A stretch of DNA of 64,000 nucleotides from Haloarcula pelagica (GCF_030127105.1 NZ_CP126161.1:2294001-2358000), one strand, 5' to 3'. Numbered from the stretch's first letter, positions 1 through 7,673 are shown. The notes: a model not told the origin generated them from the sequence alone. Numbers and translations: made by a program.

Positions 1-675
1 CGGATCGGGCGTCGCGGTCGGCGTCGGTTCCCGACGGTCGGTCCGGTCCGTGTCGTCGTCATCGTCGTCGACCCGTTCGGGCACCGACGTTGGGACCGGC
101 GTCGGTTCCGGAGTCGCCGTCGGCTCCGGCGTAGGGATCGGCTCGGGCGTCGCCGTCTCCGTCGGCGGCGGCGTCGATCCGTCGGGGGTCTCGGCGTGGA
201 CGGTGAACGAGTCGGCTTGGTCGACATCGTGTTCTCCGCGGGTGTCGATCCGCAACCCGACGTGGACCGTCATGTTCGGTCCGAGCACGACCGCGTTCGC
301 CTCCCGTTCGAGGGAGCCGGCCGCCCCGCCGCTCCGGTAGAACCGGACATCCTCGGCGTCGTCCGTCAGCCACACCTTGGCCTGGTCGGAGCCCGTGTAC
401 GTGATCGTGAATACGTTGCCGATTCGGGTCGTCGCGTCCTCTTTGACGCCGTCCGCGTCGGCGTAGGGGTTCGACTCACTCAACAGGAGTTCTATTTCGC
501 CCTCCTCGTTGAGCACCGCGTACTTGCCGTTGTCGCCTTCCGCTGGCGCGAGGTGTACCTCGTCGTTGATGGCGTCGGTGCCCGACTGGGTGAACGGCGC
601 CGCACCCGTCGGCACGAGCATCACTACCGATGCCAGTGCGAGTGCGGCGACGAGGGCGAGTGCGCGTCGGGACAC
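1..675 (-). CDS. Secreted DUF1102/CalY-TasA-like surface protein, 3' end outside window
   Basis: The reading frame is open from the start codon to the left edge, so the C-terminus is missing. A GTG at 675 is preferred: GGTGAG lies seven bases upstream and the product opens with a compact signal peptide (SRRALALVAALALAS). A GTG at 702 in the same frame would add nine residues. The mature part has a strand-rich domain with runs such as FTITYTGSDQAKVWL and VVLGPNMTVHVGLRIDT, then a Pro/Thr-rich stalk (repeated TPEPTP), a run of Asp and more TPTATP. A stalk of this kind usually precedes a PGF-CTERM anchor in haloarchaea; that part is not visible. It is the first of four related secreted proteins here. 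The family call rests on fold pattern and neighbours, so it is moderate. Confidence 0.7.
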   Translation of the reverse strand, partial: MSRRALALVAALALASVVMLVPTGAAPFTQSGTDAINDEVHLAPAEGDNGKYAVLNEEGEIELLLSESNPYADADGVKEDATTRIGNVFTITYTGSDQAKVWLTDDAEDVRFYRSGGAAGSLEREANAVVLGPNMTVHVGLRIDTRGEHDVDQADSFTVHAETPDGSTPPPTETATPEPIPTPEPTATPEPTPVPTSVPERVDDDDDDTDRTDRREPTPTATPDP

Positions 676-702
676 GGTGGTCTCACCGGGTGTTGTAGTC
701 AC

Positions 703-1010
703 TACGATTTTGTATTTCTCTCTATGCGGGGGCGAAAAGACTGTTAGACGGTGTTTCGAAACCCTGTCAAACGCTGTCTAGATCGCTGACCACGCCGAAA
801 CCGCGGACCAGAACTGCAAATACTCTGATTCCCTTCCAATGAGGAGGACGCTACTGGATATGGTGATAGCTGGGTGTACCGCCAGAAAGTCTGCCTCCTC
901 CAACTCGACTCGCCAGACCGACGTATGGATCGTTGCTACGATGGAATCCCTATCTGTCAGAACGAGGGCAAAATACGGAACCGATGACGTGGACTCAGGC
1001 GGCCGTCTTC
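703..1010. other. Intergenic stretch with upstream palindrome
   Basis: No convincing gene lies in this 308-base gap. It holds the promoter side of the leftmost minus-strand gene: an A-rich element near 706-719 that could be its TATA box, and the perfect 10-base palindrome GTTTCGAAAC at 753-762. Inverted AGAC/GTCT half-sites flank the palindrome. The rest is lower in G+C than the genes and shows no clear repeat. Confidence 0.5.
753..762. promoter_or_regulatory. Palindrome GTTTCGAAAC upstream of the first surface gene
   Basis: This is a perfect 10-base inverted repeat located 78 bases before the preferred start codon of the leftmost gene and a few tens of bases beyond its likely TATA element. 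That is where an archaeal activator or a distal operator half could bind. Function is inferred only from position and symmetry. Confidence 0.35.
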
Positions 1011-1604
1011 TTAGAGGACATCGGACAGCATATCTCGGTTTCCACCGGTGGCAGCATGGATCGTCAGCGTTCCACCAGCGTCGTTGTCGGTCGAGCCCTT
1101 CGTTTCGATTGTCGCTTCGACATCGACACCGTCGGGCTGCACGAGCTTCGGGATATTGTCGACATCGCTGTAGTCATCGACACGTAGCGAAGTGCCCGCA
1201 GAAATTGCGACCGCCTCTTCACCGGACGCGGTCAGTTCGAGCGATTCGAGATTGAAACCGCTCGCTTCGATGACCACTCGCATATCTCCCGTGCCAGAAA
1301 TGTTACTGATGCGGAACAGCTCCCCGAAATTGTACGTCGAGTCGGGGTTGAGCCCTTCCGCATCACCGGGGAAGATACCGAGGTCGCTGTCCGAGTTGAA
1401 ATCGAGTTCGAGTTGTCCGTCGCTGGTGCCGGAGGCGTACGTGTCGTTGAGTGCCTGGATCTCGACGAACCCACTCGAGTCCGCGGCGACGTTCACTTCG
1501 GCAGTTCTTTCTGCTTCCGCTGTCTCGAAGGCGCCGGTACCCATTGCGGCCGCCGAACCGGCCGCGAGCGATCCCATTCCGATCAGGAATTTGCGTCGTT
1601 GCAT
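1011..1604 (-). CDS. Secreted DUF1102/CalY-TasA-like protein, tandem paralogue A
   Basis: The 197-residue product begins with a signal peptide of the form MQRRKFLIGMGSLAAG, with twin arginines followed by a small-residue core ending GTGAF. Export may be by Tat or by a SipW-type signal peptidase; the sequence fits both. The mature protein starts with the family signature RTAEVNVAADSSGFVEI and is a single beta-rich domain containing LFRISNISGTGDMRVVIEA, with no C-terminal anchor. The ATG at 1604 follows a good AAAGGAGA ribosome site with a six-base spacer. The next gene upstream (1958-2548) is a paralogue with a near-identical leader. Related CalY/TasA proteins form extracellular fibres in bacteria; fibre formation here is inference. 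Confidence 0.8.
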   Translation of the reverse strand: MQRRKFLIGMGSLAAGSAAAMGTGAFETAEAERTAEVNVAADSSGFVEIQALNDTYASGTSDGQLELDFNSDSDLGIFPGDAEGLNPDSTYNFGELFRISNISGTGDMRVVIEASGFNLESLELTASGEEAVAISAGTSLRVDDYSDVDNIPKLVQPDGVDVEATIETKGSTDNDAGGTLTIHAATGGNRDMLSDVL

Positions 1605-1740
1605 TGGTAGTCTCCTTTATGGCACCCACCCCCACAGGGTCGGTGCGCTATCGGATACAAGAGACGCCACGGGGATTGTAGTCCGCTCTTTGAGTCAGAT
1701 AACAGACCGATTGAGCGGCGGTATACTGACTTTGAACCGG
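1605..1740 (-). promoter_or_regulatory. Promoter and 5' leader of paralogue A with stem-loop
   Basis: Reading towards the gene, this segment carries a pair of TTGA-type elements (1707-1740), a TATA-like TACAAT at 1675-1680, a stem-loop (arms 1622-1631 and 1637-1646, nine of ten positions pairing around one mismatch, five-base loop) and a Shine-Dalgarno AGGAGA at 1611-1616. TATA spacing predicts an mRNA 5' end near 1650, just ahead of the stem-loop. The same parts occur in the same order and almost the same register in front of paralogue B. Confidence 0.6.
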
Positions 1741-1957
1741 ACTGGCAACCCGGTTTGACCAACTTCACGCAGGCGACCTTGGTCCGGGCCACCTTCGAAA
1801 GAACTGTTGCGGAGCGGTACGCTCTTGCAGTGAGGCGCTGGCTCGGATGGACTCCCCGACACAATAATTGTAACCGTGGTTCGGAAGTCTGTCGCCCTCG
1901 ACACGGTTGTCTACGTTCAGAACGCACCCCCGACTGGATTAGTGGGGGAGAGTTGCC
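1741..1957. other. Gap downstream of paralogue B
   Basis: No gene is supported here. There is another CCGGTTTGACC element near 1750-1760, similar to the TTGA elements of the adjacent promoter. A weak C5/G5 inverted repeat around 1927-1946, just past the stop codon of paralogue B, could act as a transcription end. Confidence 0.4.
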
Positions 1958-2548
1958 CTACGACTGGCTCCCGCTCCCGTAGGGTCCGTCCGCGTCCGTG
2001 ACGGCGATCGTGATTTCCCCACCTGGTAGACTCGCCACGTCCCGCGTATCGATCATCGCACCGACAAGCGTGGAGTTCCCCGAGTTGAGCCCACCGCCGC
2101 TCGCGTTGGTACTCTCGTACCCCTGGAAGTCGTCCCAGCTGGGATAGAAACTGTCCTCGGGGTAGTTCCCGCTGTACTCCTCGTAGACCTCTTTGGGAAC
2201 GAACTGCCACCGGTCCGGGTTGGCCAGTCCGGATTTGTCGATCGTAATGTCCAGATTGTTTGGACCGTTGTTGATCATCCTGAACACCCCGTCGAACGTC
2301 GTCACGCTGTCCGCGTTGACACCCTGTCCACCGTCGCCGTTGTCGTCGAAGTTCAACACCAGTTGTTTGCCGTTCACCTGCGCGTACGGTGAGGTCGCTT
2401 CCAGCCCCAGATAGGCGGATTCGTCGCCGGCCACACTGACGTTGACACTCCGGGTTGCTTCAGTACTTGCAAACGCACCGGTACCCGTTGCGGCGGCCGC
2501 GCCGGCCGCGAGCGATCCCATTCCGATCAGAAACTTGCGTCGTTGCAT
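1958..2548 (-). CDS. Secreted DUF1102/CalY-TasA-like protein, tandem paralogue B
   Basis: Starting at the ATG at 2548 gives a 196-residue product that opens MQRRKFLIGMGSLAAG, the same signal peptide as paralogue A down to the GTGAF end of the core. The mature N-terminus (RSVNVSVAGDESAYLGL) matches the family signature. The domain is strand-rich and acidic, with an Asn/Gly/Ser-rich segment in its second half, and has no anchor. An upstream in-frame ATG at 2578 is rejected because it lies inside the shared leader stem-loop and before the AGGAGA ribosome site (2555-2560). Signal peptides and leaders are far more alike than the mature domains, which suggests an old duplication under leader constraint. 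Confidence 0.8.
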   Translation of the reverse strand: MQRRKFLIGMGSLAAGAAAATGTGAFASTEATRSVNVSVAGDESAYLGLEATSPYAQVNGKQLVLNFDDNGDGGQGVNADSVTTFDGVFRMINNGPNNLDITIDKSGLANPDRWQFVPKEVYEEYSGNYPEDSFYPSWDDFQGYESTNASGGGLNSGNSTLVGAMIDTRDVASLPGGEITIAVTDADGPYGSGSQS

Positions 2549-2684
2549 TGGTAGTCTCCTCGTGGCACCCACCCCCACAGGGTCGGTGCGCCATCAGTTA
2601 CCAGACACGCAATGGATATTGTAGTAGGCTCTATGACACGAGCACATAGGCCGATTGAACCGCGGCATACGCCGTTTGAACCGA
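2549..2684 (-). promoter_or_regulatory. Promoter and 5' leader of paralogue B with stem-loop
   Basis: This is the duplicate of the paralogue A leader. It contains the ribosome site AGGAGA at 2555-2560, a stem-loop with arms 2565-2574 and 2580-2589 identical in all 25 bases to the A copy, TACAAT at 2618-2623, and paired CCGATTGAA and CCGTTTGAA elements at 2651-2684. The 34 bases of the paired elements match the A copy at 26 positions, and both begin exactly 103 bases from the start codon. Confidence 0.6.
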
Positions 2685-2978
2685 CGGACCCATCCGACGA
2701 AGTGGTGCATACTGAGTGAGAAACCAGGAATAGACCGTTTGAAAGCCCCTCTGACCGTGTCCGATCGACGACGCTCACGTCGGCCCAAAACGGACGCCAG
2801 TACGCCCGTACGACCGGGATTGTCGGGTTCGTGAAGGGATCAGGTCGACAGAAAGCGGCGTACTCCTCACATCAATATTCAAAACGAACAACAAGCTTAT
2901 GCCGTTCTGATATACAGGTAACCTGTAGGGATTACGAACACTACTGCAGCGTTCGAGACTTCCAGGGGTGGGAGGTAC
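2685..2978. other. Divergent intergenic region before the regulator gene
   Basis: No gene is seen. It holds a further CCGTTTGAA element (2735-2743) pointing at paralogue B and the palindrome at 2913-2927. The good Shine-Dalgarno GGGAGGT just before the ATG at 2979 shows that the regulator mRNA has a leader and is not leaderless. Confidence 0.5.
2913..2927. promoter_or_regulatory. Candidate operator TACAGGTAACCTGTA
   Basis: A perfect palindrome with seven-base arms around a central A lies about 50 bases upstream of the winged-helix regulator gene. Its size suits a dimeric winged-helix repressor, and autoregulation by the adjacent gene product is the obvious hypothesis. Nothing in the sequence proves binding. 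Confidence 0.45.
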
Positions 2979-3596
2979 ATGAGCAAATCGCAATCACGAA
3001 GCACCGGTGGCATCGACATCGATCAGTTGCGGGTACCGGAGGACGACGGTCGAAACGAATCACTGACACGCGACGAGATATTCGAGATGTTGAGCAACCG
3101 GCGACGCCGGTTCGTCATCCAGTACCTGAAAAACGAGGAGGAGGCCGGGACGCTCTCCGATCTGGCGGAACACGTCGCGGCGTGGGAGAACGACAGCACC
3201 GTCCCGGAGCTCTCGGCGAGCGAGCGCAAGACGGTGTACTCGTCGCTCCAGCAGTTCCACCTCCCGAAGATGGACGACGCCGGCATCGTCGAGTTCGACC
3301 GGCGGGCGGGCGTCGTCGAACTCACCGACGCCGCGTCGGAGCTGGACATCTATCTGGAGATCGTCGACCAGTACGACATCCCGTGGAGTTTCTACTACAT
3401 GGGTATCAGCGCCATCGGGGCCATCCTGGTCGGACTGGCCTCGCTGGGCGTCCAGCCGTTCGCCGCGATCCCGCCAGCCGGATGGACGGTCTTCCTCCTC
3501 GGGACATTCGGCGTCTCGTCGGTATCGCACTTCCTCCTCTCGCGGGGGATGCGACTGGAGTCCGCCGAGACCCCGGCGGAGGTCGACGATGTATAA
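2979..3596 (+). CDS. Membrane-anchored winged-helix regulator, DUF7344 type
   Basis: The 205-residue protein has an N-terminal winged-helix domain at about residues 27-125. It contains the segment DEIFEMLSNRRRRFVIQYL, where helices for DNA contact follow a basic NRRRR stretch, typical of the haloarchaeal DUF7344 family. After residue 130 come two hydrophobic helices (about 137-160 and 167-190), so DNA-binding and membrane parts are in one chain. The stop overlaps the start of the next secreted protein by eight bases, so the two are co-translated. The location between divergent surface-protein genes suggests it controls them, perhaps sensing the cell envelope. The target is inference. Confidence 0.75.
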   Translation: MSKSQSRSTGGIDIDQLRVPEDDGRNESLTRDEIFEMLSNRRRRFVIQYLKNEEEAGTLSDLAEHVAAWENDSTVPELSASERKTVYSSLQQFHLPKMDDAGIVEFDRRAGVVELTDAASELDIYLEIVDQYDIPWSFYYMGISAIGAILVGLASLGVQPFAAIPPAGWTVFLLGTFGVSSVSHFLLSRGMRLESAETPAEVDDV

Positions 3597-4410
3597 ACAC
3601 CTCGCGCTCGCGCTCGCACTGACAGCGGCCGCGACGCTGGCCGTCTCGACGGAGGGGTTCAGTTCGGTGTCGGCCGACCGGCAGGTGTCCGTCGAAGTGG
3701 TCGGCGACGAGGACGCGTACATGTCCTTGCGGTACGCGGACACCGCTGAGGGCGCCGATTCGGGCGAATCGGTCGCGTTCGTGACGGTGAGTAACTACTT
3801 CAACCAACCGGTCGATCTCACCGTCGAGTACGCCGTCGACTCCGACGAGATAGCCGACCCGACCGAACACGTCGACCGGTACGACGATGTCGGCGTCGGC
3901 GAGTCGGTCGACGTGTCGACGGCTGTCGAGTGTCCGCCCGGTGGCACGGAACAGCGCGTCGTCTCGTTCGATGTCTCGGCGGACGGCGACAGTGTGTACG
4001 CCGAGACGACCAGCCCGCGGACGGTCGAGTACGAAGTCGACTGTCCGGACCAGCGAGCAGCGACCGGGGTGACGTTCCAGGGCAAGAGCGGTAACGCCAA
4101 AGCCTCGGGACTCGGTTCCGACGCCGACCGGAACGCGACCGTCTGGCTGCTCGACGAGGGCGAGATCGAGTCGACCGAAATCGAGGTGCCAGGGAGTGGG
4201 AACCTCCGACCAGTCATCGATGGCGATGGAGCGATCGCCGCCGTCTCGCTCGACGAAACCGATACGACCTACGTCCATCCCCTCCTCCGTCGGACGAATG
4301 GTAATTTGGAGATCCGCGGTGGGTCGGCCAAGGATGCGGATCCGATCTGTGGAGGCCATGTTTCCCCGTCGGATCTGGACGAGAATGATGGCGAACTCGC
4401 CTGTCCGTAG
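3589..4410 (+). CDS. Secreted DUF1102/CalY-TasA-like protein, paralogue C
   Basis: The 273-residue product starts with a short signal peptide (MYKHLALALALTAAATLAV) followed by FSSVSADRQVSVEVVGDEDAYMSL, the same start of mature domain as in the two tandem paralogues. The next part reads like a second beta-sandwich with paired Cys (VECPPGG, VDCPDQ, PICGG and a final ELACP), so disulphides are possible. The signal peptide lacks the twin arginines of paralogues A and B, implying a different export route. It overlaps the regulator gene by eight bases. It may be the tip, base or adaptor of a structure built from the simpler paralogues; that is inference. Confidence 0.75.
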   Translation: MYKHLALALALTAAATLAVSTEGFSSVSADRQVSVEVVGDEDAYMSLRYADTAEGADSGESVAFVTVSNYFNQPVDLTVEYAVDSDEIADPTEHVDRYDDVGVGESVDVSTAVECPPGGTEQRVVSFDVSADGDSVYAETTSPRTVEYEVDCPDQRAATGVTFQGKSGNAKASGLGSDADRNATVWLLDEGEIESTEIEVPGSGNLRPVIDGDGAIAAVSLDETDTTYVHPLLRRTNGNLEIRGGSAKDADPICGGHVSPSDLDENDGELACP

Positions 4411-4483
4411 CTCCGTCGAGCACTCTTCTTCGCCTGTCGTCCCGACAATACAACGTTTTTGCGCCCGATAGCGTAGCGGCGCT

Positions 4484-4813
4484 GTGACTCCGACACACGA
4501 CCGTCCCACAACAGTCCACACACGCGACGAACTCGACGATAGCCTGGCGAGCGCCGAGCGGGTCCTCGTGATGGTCCGCACCGAGGGGTGTACGATCTGC
4601 CAGTCGATGGAGCCGATCCTGGACAACGTCGCCCGTGCGACCGACGCGCGTGTCGTCGTCTTCAACCCGAAGGCAGACCTCGACGCCGTGGCCGCATTCG
4701 ACGTACGCTCGGTGCCGACGTTCCTGCTGTTCGTCGACGGCGAACTCGTCGACCGGCGCGCGGACGGCTTCGTCCCGACGGCGGATCTCGTTGCCTTCGT
4801 CGAGCGCGAGTAA
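4484..4813 (+). CDS. Thioredoxin-like protein with CTIC active site
   Basis: This is a 109-residue thioredoxin-fold protein with Cys36-Thr-Ile-Cys39 as redox site and the usual cis-proline in SVPT (Pro78). It is cytoplasmic, with no signal peptide. The active site CTIC differs from the standard CGPC, which usually shifts redox potential or substrate choice. Translation starts at GTG 4484. The gene lies 64 bases upstream of a membrane protein gene in the same direction. Confidence 0.85.
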   Translation: MTPTHDRPTTVHTRDELDDSLASAERVLVMVRTEGCTICQSMEPILDNVARATDARVVVFNPKADLDAVAAFDVRSVPTFLLFVDGELVDRRADGFVPTADLVAFVERE

Positions 4814-4877
4814 CGCTGTCTCGGACTGTGACACACCGTCCGAACGCTTTTGTCCCCGTTCGGTGAACGCTGGAGTG

Positions 4878-5648
4878 ATGTCCCTCCAGATCGGCCCCGT
4901 CGTCAGCGGGGCCTTCGACCGACTCGTCAGTCGCACCGGCGCGATCCTTCTCCTGAGCTATGCGGTCCTCATGCTCGCGATCCAGTCGATGGTGAACACC
5001 GTCTTCGCGGCGCTGTATCGGCAGGCTGGATTCGACGCGGCGGTCGAGGTGTTGCCGCTCGTCCTCGACATCCCGCTGGGGCTCGCTGCAGGGGGTGTCC
5101 TCGTCGCCAGCGTGCTCTCGGCGTATCTCTCGATCGTCGCCGTTCGGACCTTCGTCGCCGGCACGAGGGAGTCGTTCCCGGCGGACGCGCTGACCCGGAA
5201 CGTCCCGCTCGCCGTCCTGAACCTCTTCGTCGGCGGACTGGTCTACGGGGTGCTCGTGTTCGCGGGGTCGCTGTTGCTCCTCGTTCCGGGGCTCTTCCTG
5301 TACGTCGCGCTCGTGTTCATGGTCCCGTACGTCGCTGTCGAGGACCGGAACTTCGTGGCCGCGCTCCGGCGCAGCTACGCGCTCACCGCGGGCAACCGGA
5401 TCGCCCTGTTCGGCCTCCTGGTGCTGTTGGTCGCCGTCGGCGCTGTCTTCGGCGGCATGGTCGGGTTCGGCGCGTCGCTCTTGCTGCCGGCCGCGCTGGC
5501 CCAGCTCGCGATCACGCTGGTCCAGGCGCCGGTGTCGCTCGTCTCGCTCGCGGTGATCTCGGTCGCTTTCCGTCAGCTCCGGGACGCCGAAACCGGGGAC
5601 TCCCGGCCGGGGACGCCGGACGACAGCGGGACTGCGGCCGCACTCTGA
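4878..5648 (+). CDS. Multi-pass membrane protein, YciC/GDPD-membrane-domain-like
   Basis: The product of 256 residues has about six hydrophobic helices and the pattern LFLYVALVFMVPYVAVEDRNFVAALRRSYAL. That pattern is seen in haloarchaeal proteins related to the membrane domain of some glycerophosphodiester phosphodiesterases. There is no catalytic domain. The ATG at 4878 is chosen because the open frame upstream reads through the thioredoxin-like gene in another frame and is hydrophilic. The function is unknown. Confidence 0.7.
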   Translation: MSLQIGPVVSGAFDRLVSRTGAILLLSYAVLMLAIQSMVNTVFAALYRQAGFDAAVEVLPLVLDIPLGLAAGGVLVASVLSAYLSIVAVRTFVAGTRESFPADALTRNVPLAVLNLFVGGLVYGVLVFAGSLLLLVPGLFLYVALVFMVPYVAVEDRNFVAALRRSYALTAGNRIALFGLLVLLVAVGAVFGGMVGFGASLLLPAALAQLAITLVQAPVSLVSLAVISVAFRQLRDAETGDSRPGTPDDSGTAAAL

Positions 5649-5712
5649 GCGGCTCCCGGCCCGTCGCTCGTTCCCAGCGTGATCGACGTGATACGCCGTC
5701 CGGTCGGCGCCG

Positions 5713-6150
5713 TCACGCTTCGGTGAGCCTGACCGTCACTACCGGCACTGGGGACCGCCGGACGACCTTCTCTGCGACGCTCCCGATGAGGTAGTGATCC
5801 AGCCCGGTCCGCCCGTGGGTCCCCATCACGACCATGTCCAGCCCCTCGTCCGCGACGATATCGAGGATCGTCGTCTTGGGGACCCCTTCGACGATACTGG
5901 TCTCGACAGCGACCCCGTCGGGCAGTGCGTCGACGGTCTTCTCGACGGCCGCCTCCGCCCGCTCGCGTTCGGCCTCCGTCCAGGCGGCATCGGAGAGCCC
6001 GCCGGTGGGGCTCTCGAAGCGGTTGCGCGTGTCGACGACCGAGAGGACGTGGACGGTCGCGTCGAACCGCGCCGCGAGTTCGCCCGCGTGTCTGGCCGCC
6101 TCGGCGATGCCGTCGCTCCCGTCGGTGGGAAGCAGGATGTCGTCGTACAT
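5713..6150 (-). CDS. Universal stress protein, UspA family
   Basis: The 145-residue single-domain Usp begins MYDDILLPTDGSD. The C-terminal nucleotide-binding motif GTHGRTGLDHYLIGS is intact (G-x2-G-x9-G-S), so ATP binding is expected. A longer start at 6186 is rejected since it runs into the end of the upstream transporter gene. The transporter (6176-7264) ends 25 bases upstream on the same strand. Pairing of a TSUP exporter with a Usp suggests joint expression under stress. Confidence 0.92.
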   Translation of the reverse strand: MYDDILLPTDGSDGIAEAARHAGELAARFDATVHVLSVVDTRNRFESPTGGLSDAAWTEAERERAEAAVEKTVDALPDGVAVETSIVEGVPKTTILDIVADEGLDMVVMGTHGRTGLDHYLIGSVAEKVVRRSPVPVVTVRLTEA

Positions 6151-6175
6151 GGCCGGAGGAAAACAGCCCGGACAG

Positions 6176-7264
6176 TTAGAACCCACCGAACGCCATCAGG
6201 AACAGGGCGACGGCGATGACCGCGAACAACGCACCGACGCCTTTCTTGATGAGGCTCGTGTCGAGCGTGGCCGAGACGTAGGGGGCGATCTGTCCGCCGG
6301 TGACCGTCGCCGGGACCGTCCAGACGACCATGTTCCACGGGGTCGAGGCGAGGTCCATCGTGTGTCCGCCGACGAGCCCGCCGCCGAAGACGTGGACGAG
6401 CGAGGCCAGCACGGCCGTCAGCGCGACGACGATGTGGTTGGTCCCGATGGCGACCCGGACCGGGACGTTCGTGCGCAGCATCGAGATGATGCCGAGTTCG
6501 CCGATCCCGAAGCCGGCAAGCCCCTGGAACACGCCGCCGACGCTGTAGTTGGCGAACCGTTCGAGGTAGCCGCCGTGGGAGTAGGTGTAGTCGTTGCCGT
6601 CGCGGTCGACACGCGTGATCGTCCCGTCGGCAGCCTTCTCGACGCCGGCCGGGCCGAGCTTGTCGTCGTCGTTGGGCAGGCCGGGCTGGCCGCCGTCGGC
6701 CGCAGTGTCCGCTTCGTCCCCGCTGGCGCTGGGCTCCTCGTGGCCGAGGTCGGCCTTGAACAGGAGGAACGACGCCGCGATCAGCGCAAGTCCCAGCAGC
6801 GCGTGGAACAGCCACGCCGGGATGACGAAAGAGAGCAAGGCGCCGGCGACGACGAAGGGAACCCCGCCGAGCACCAGCGACAGCGCCAGCCGGCGGTCGA
6901 CCAGCCCGTACTGGATGAACGCCAGCGCGGAACTGGAGAGGCCGAACGACTCGCTGATGAGCCCGACTTTCACGAGCGTCTCCGGTGTCAGCGTCTCGCC
7001 GGCGATGACCGGAAACAGGAAGATGAGGAAGGGGACGAACAGCGCCGATCCGCTGATCCCGACGGTGTTGACGATGGTCGCTCCGACGATGAACGCCAGG
7101 AACAGCCACCAGTACTCCAGCCAGTAGTCGGTCCCCGCGTTCTCCGGAACCGGTGCCGCCGAGTAGACCCCGACGACGAACAGCAACGGTGCGAGAAACA
7201 CGAAGACGTGTTGATACTTGAGGAAGGTCTTCTGTACGCTCCCGGACGATGGCGACGCGGTCAT
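6176..7264 (-). CDS. TSUP/TauE-SafE family membrane exporter
   Basis: The 362-residue protein carries two halves of four or so transmembrane helices each, separated by a hydrophilic acidic loop (about residues 178-235). This is the usual build of TSUP transporters that move sulfite, sulfonates or other organic anions. The loop is long compared with bacterial members. The ATG at 7264 is selected because a TATA-like GTATAAGG read on the minus strand lies at 7295-7302, giving an mRNA that starts only a few bases before it. The substrate cannot be read from sequence. Confidence 0.85.
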   Translation of the reverse strand: MTASPSSGSVQKTFLKYQHVFVFLAPLLFVVGVYSAAPVPENAGTDYWLEYWWLFLAFIVGATIVNTVGISGSALFVPFLIFLFPVIAGETLTPETLVKVGLISESFGLSSSALAFIQYGLVDRRLALSLVLGGVPFVVAGALLSFVIPAWLFHALLGLALIAASFLLFKADLGHEEPSASGDEADTAADGGQPGLPNDDDKLGPAGVEKAADGTITRVDRDGNDYTYSHGGYLERFANYSVGGVFQGLAGFGIGELGIISMLRTNVPVRVAIGTNHIVVALTAVLASLVHVFGGGLVGGHTMDLASTPWNMVVWTVPATVTGGQIAPYVSATLDTSLIKKGVGALFAVIAVALFLMAFGGF

Positions 7265-7439
7265 TGAGGCTTGAGAACGCTGTTGGGAATTTGGGTATAA
7301 GGGCCTTGTTGTCTCCGCCGACTCCCAACAACGTTCGTGCAAGTACTGGCTATAGACTCCCGCGTGGGCTCGCGACTACCTTCAGATCGCCCTCGAATCC
7401 CTAATGTTTATTGACGGGGGTGTGGTAGTTAGTAGCGTA

Positions 7440-7619
7440 ATGAGTCTTCAGGAGGGACCCCAGGCAGCAGAGCAGGCAGCTTACGACGACGGCAGCGAAG
7501 ATCACCCGCCGACAGGGCTGGCTGTGCCGGGACTGGGGTTCCTCCGAGACCACTTCGAGGACTGGGCAGCGCGCTACGTGGAGATGCGCGTCCAGGCACG
7601 CACCGGTCGCCAGCGCTGA
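7440..7619 (+). CDS. Small conserved-looking haloarchaeal protein
   Basis: This is a 59-residue product with an acidic, disordered N-terminus and a C-terminal helix (LRDHFEDWAARYVEMRVQ). A TTTATT element at about 7406-7411 lies some 30 bases before the ATG at 7440, as expected for a leaderless transcript, which supports a real gene. An in-frame ATG at 7404 would overlap the TATA. No family is recognised. Confidence 0.6.
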   Translation: MSLQEGPQAAEQAAYDDGSEDHPPTGLAVPGLGFLRDHFEDWAARYVEMRVQARTGRQR

Positions 7620-7673
7620 CGGCTCGTTCTCGCGTCGCTTCGAGTAGCCACCGACGAGCCGTATCTCTCGCCG

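Noticed and set aside
839-1255. Plus-strand frame in the gap after the leftmost gene
   Set aside because: It runs into antisense of paralogue A and shows no protein pattern or start signal.
1755-1982. Plus-strand frame of 75 residues in the gap between paralogues
   Set aside because: No ribosome site or TATA box in position, ordinary residues, and it overlaps the end of paralogue B.
5826-7331. Long minus-strand frame over the TSUP and UspA genes
   Set aside because: It is a shadow in another frame of the same strand; the residues are Arg-rich and unpatterned.
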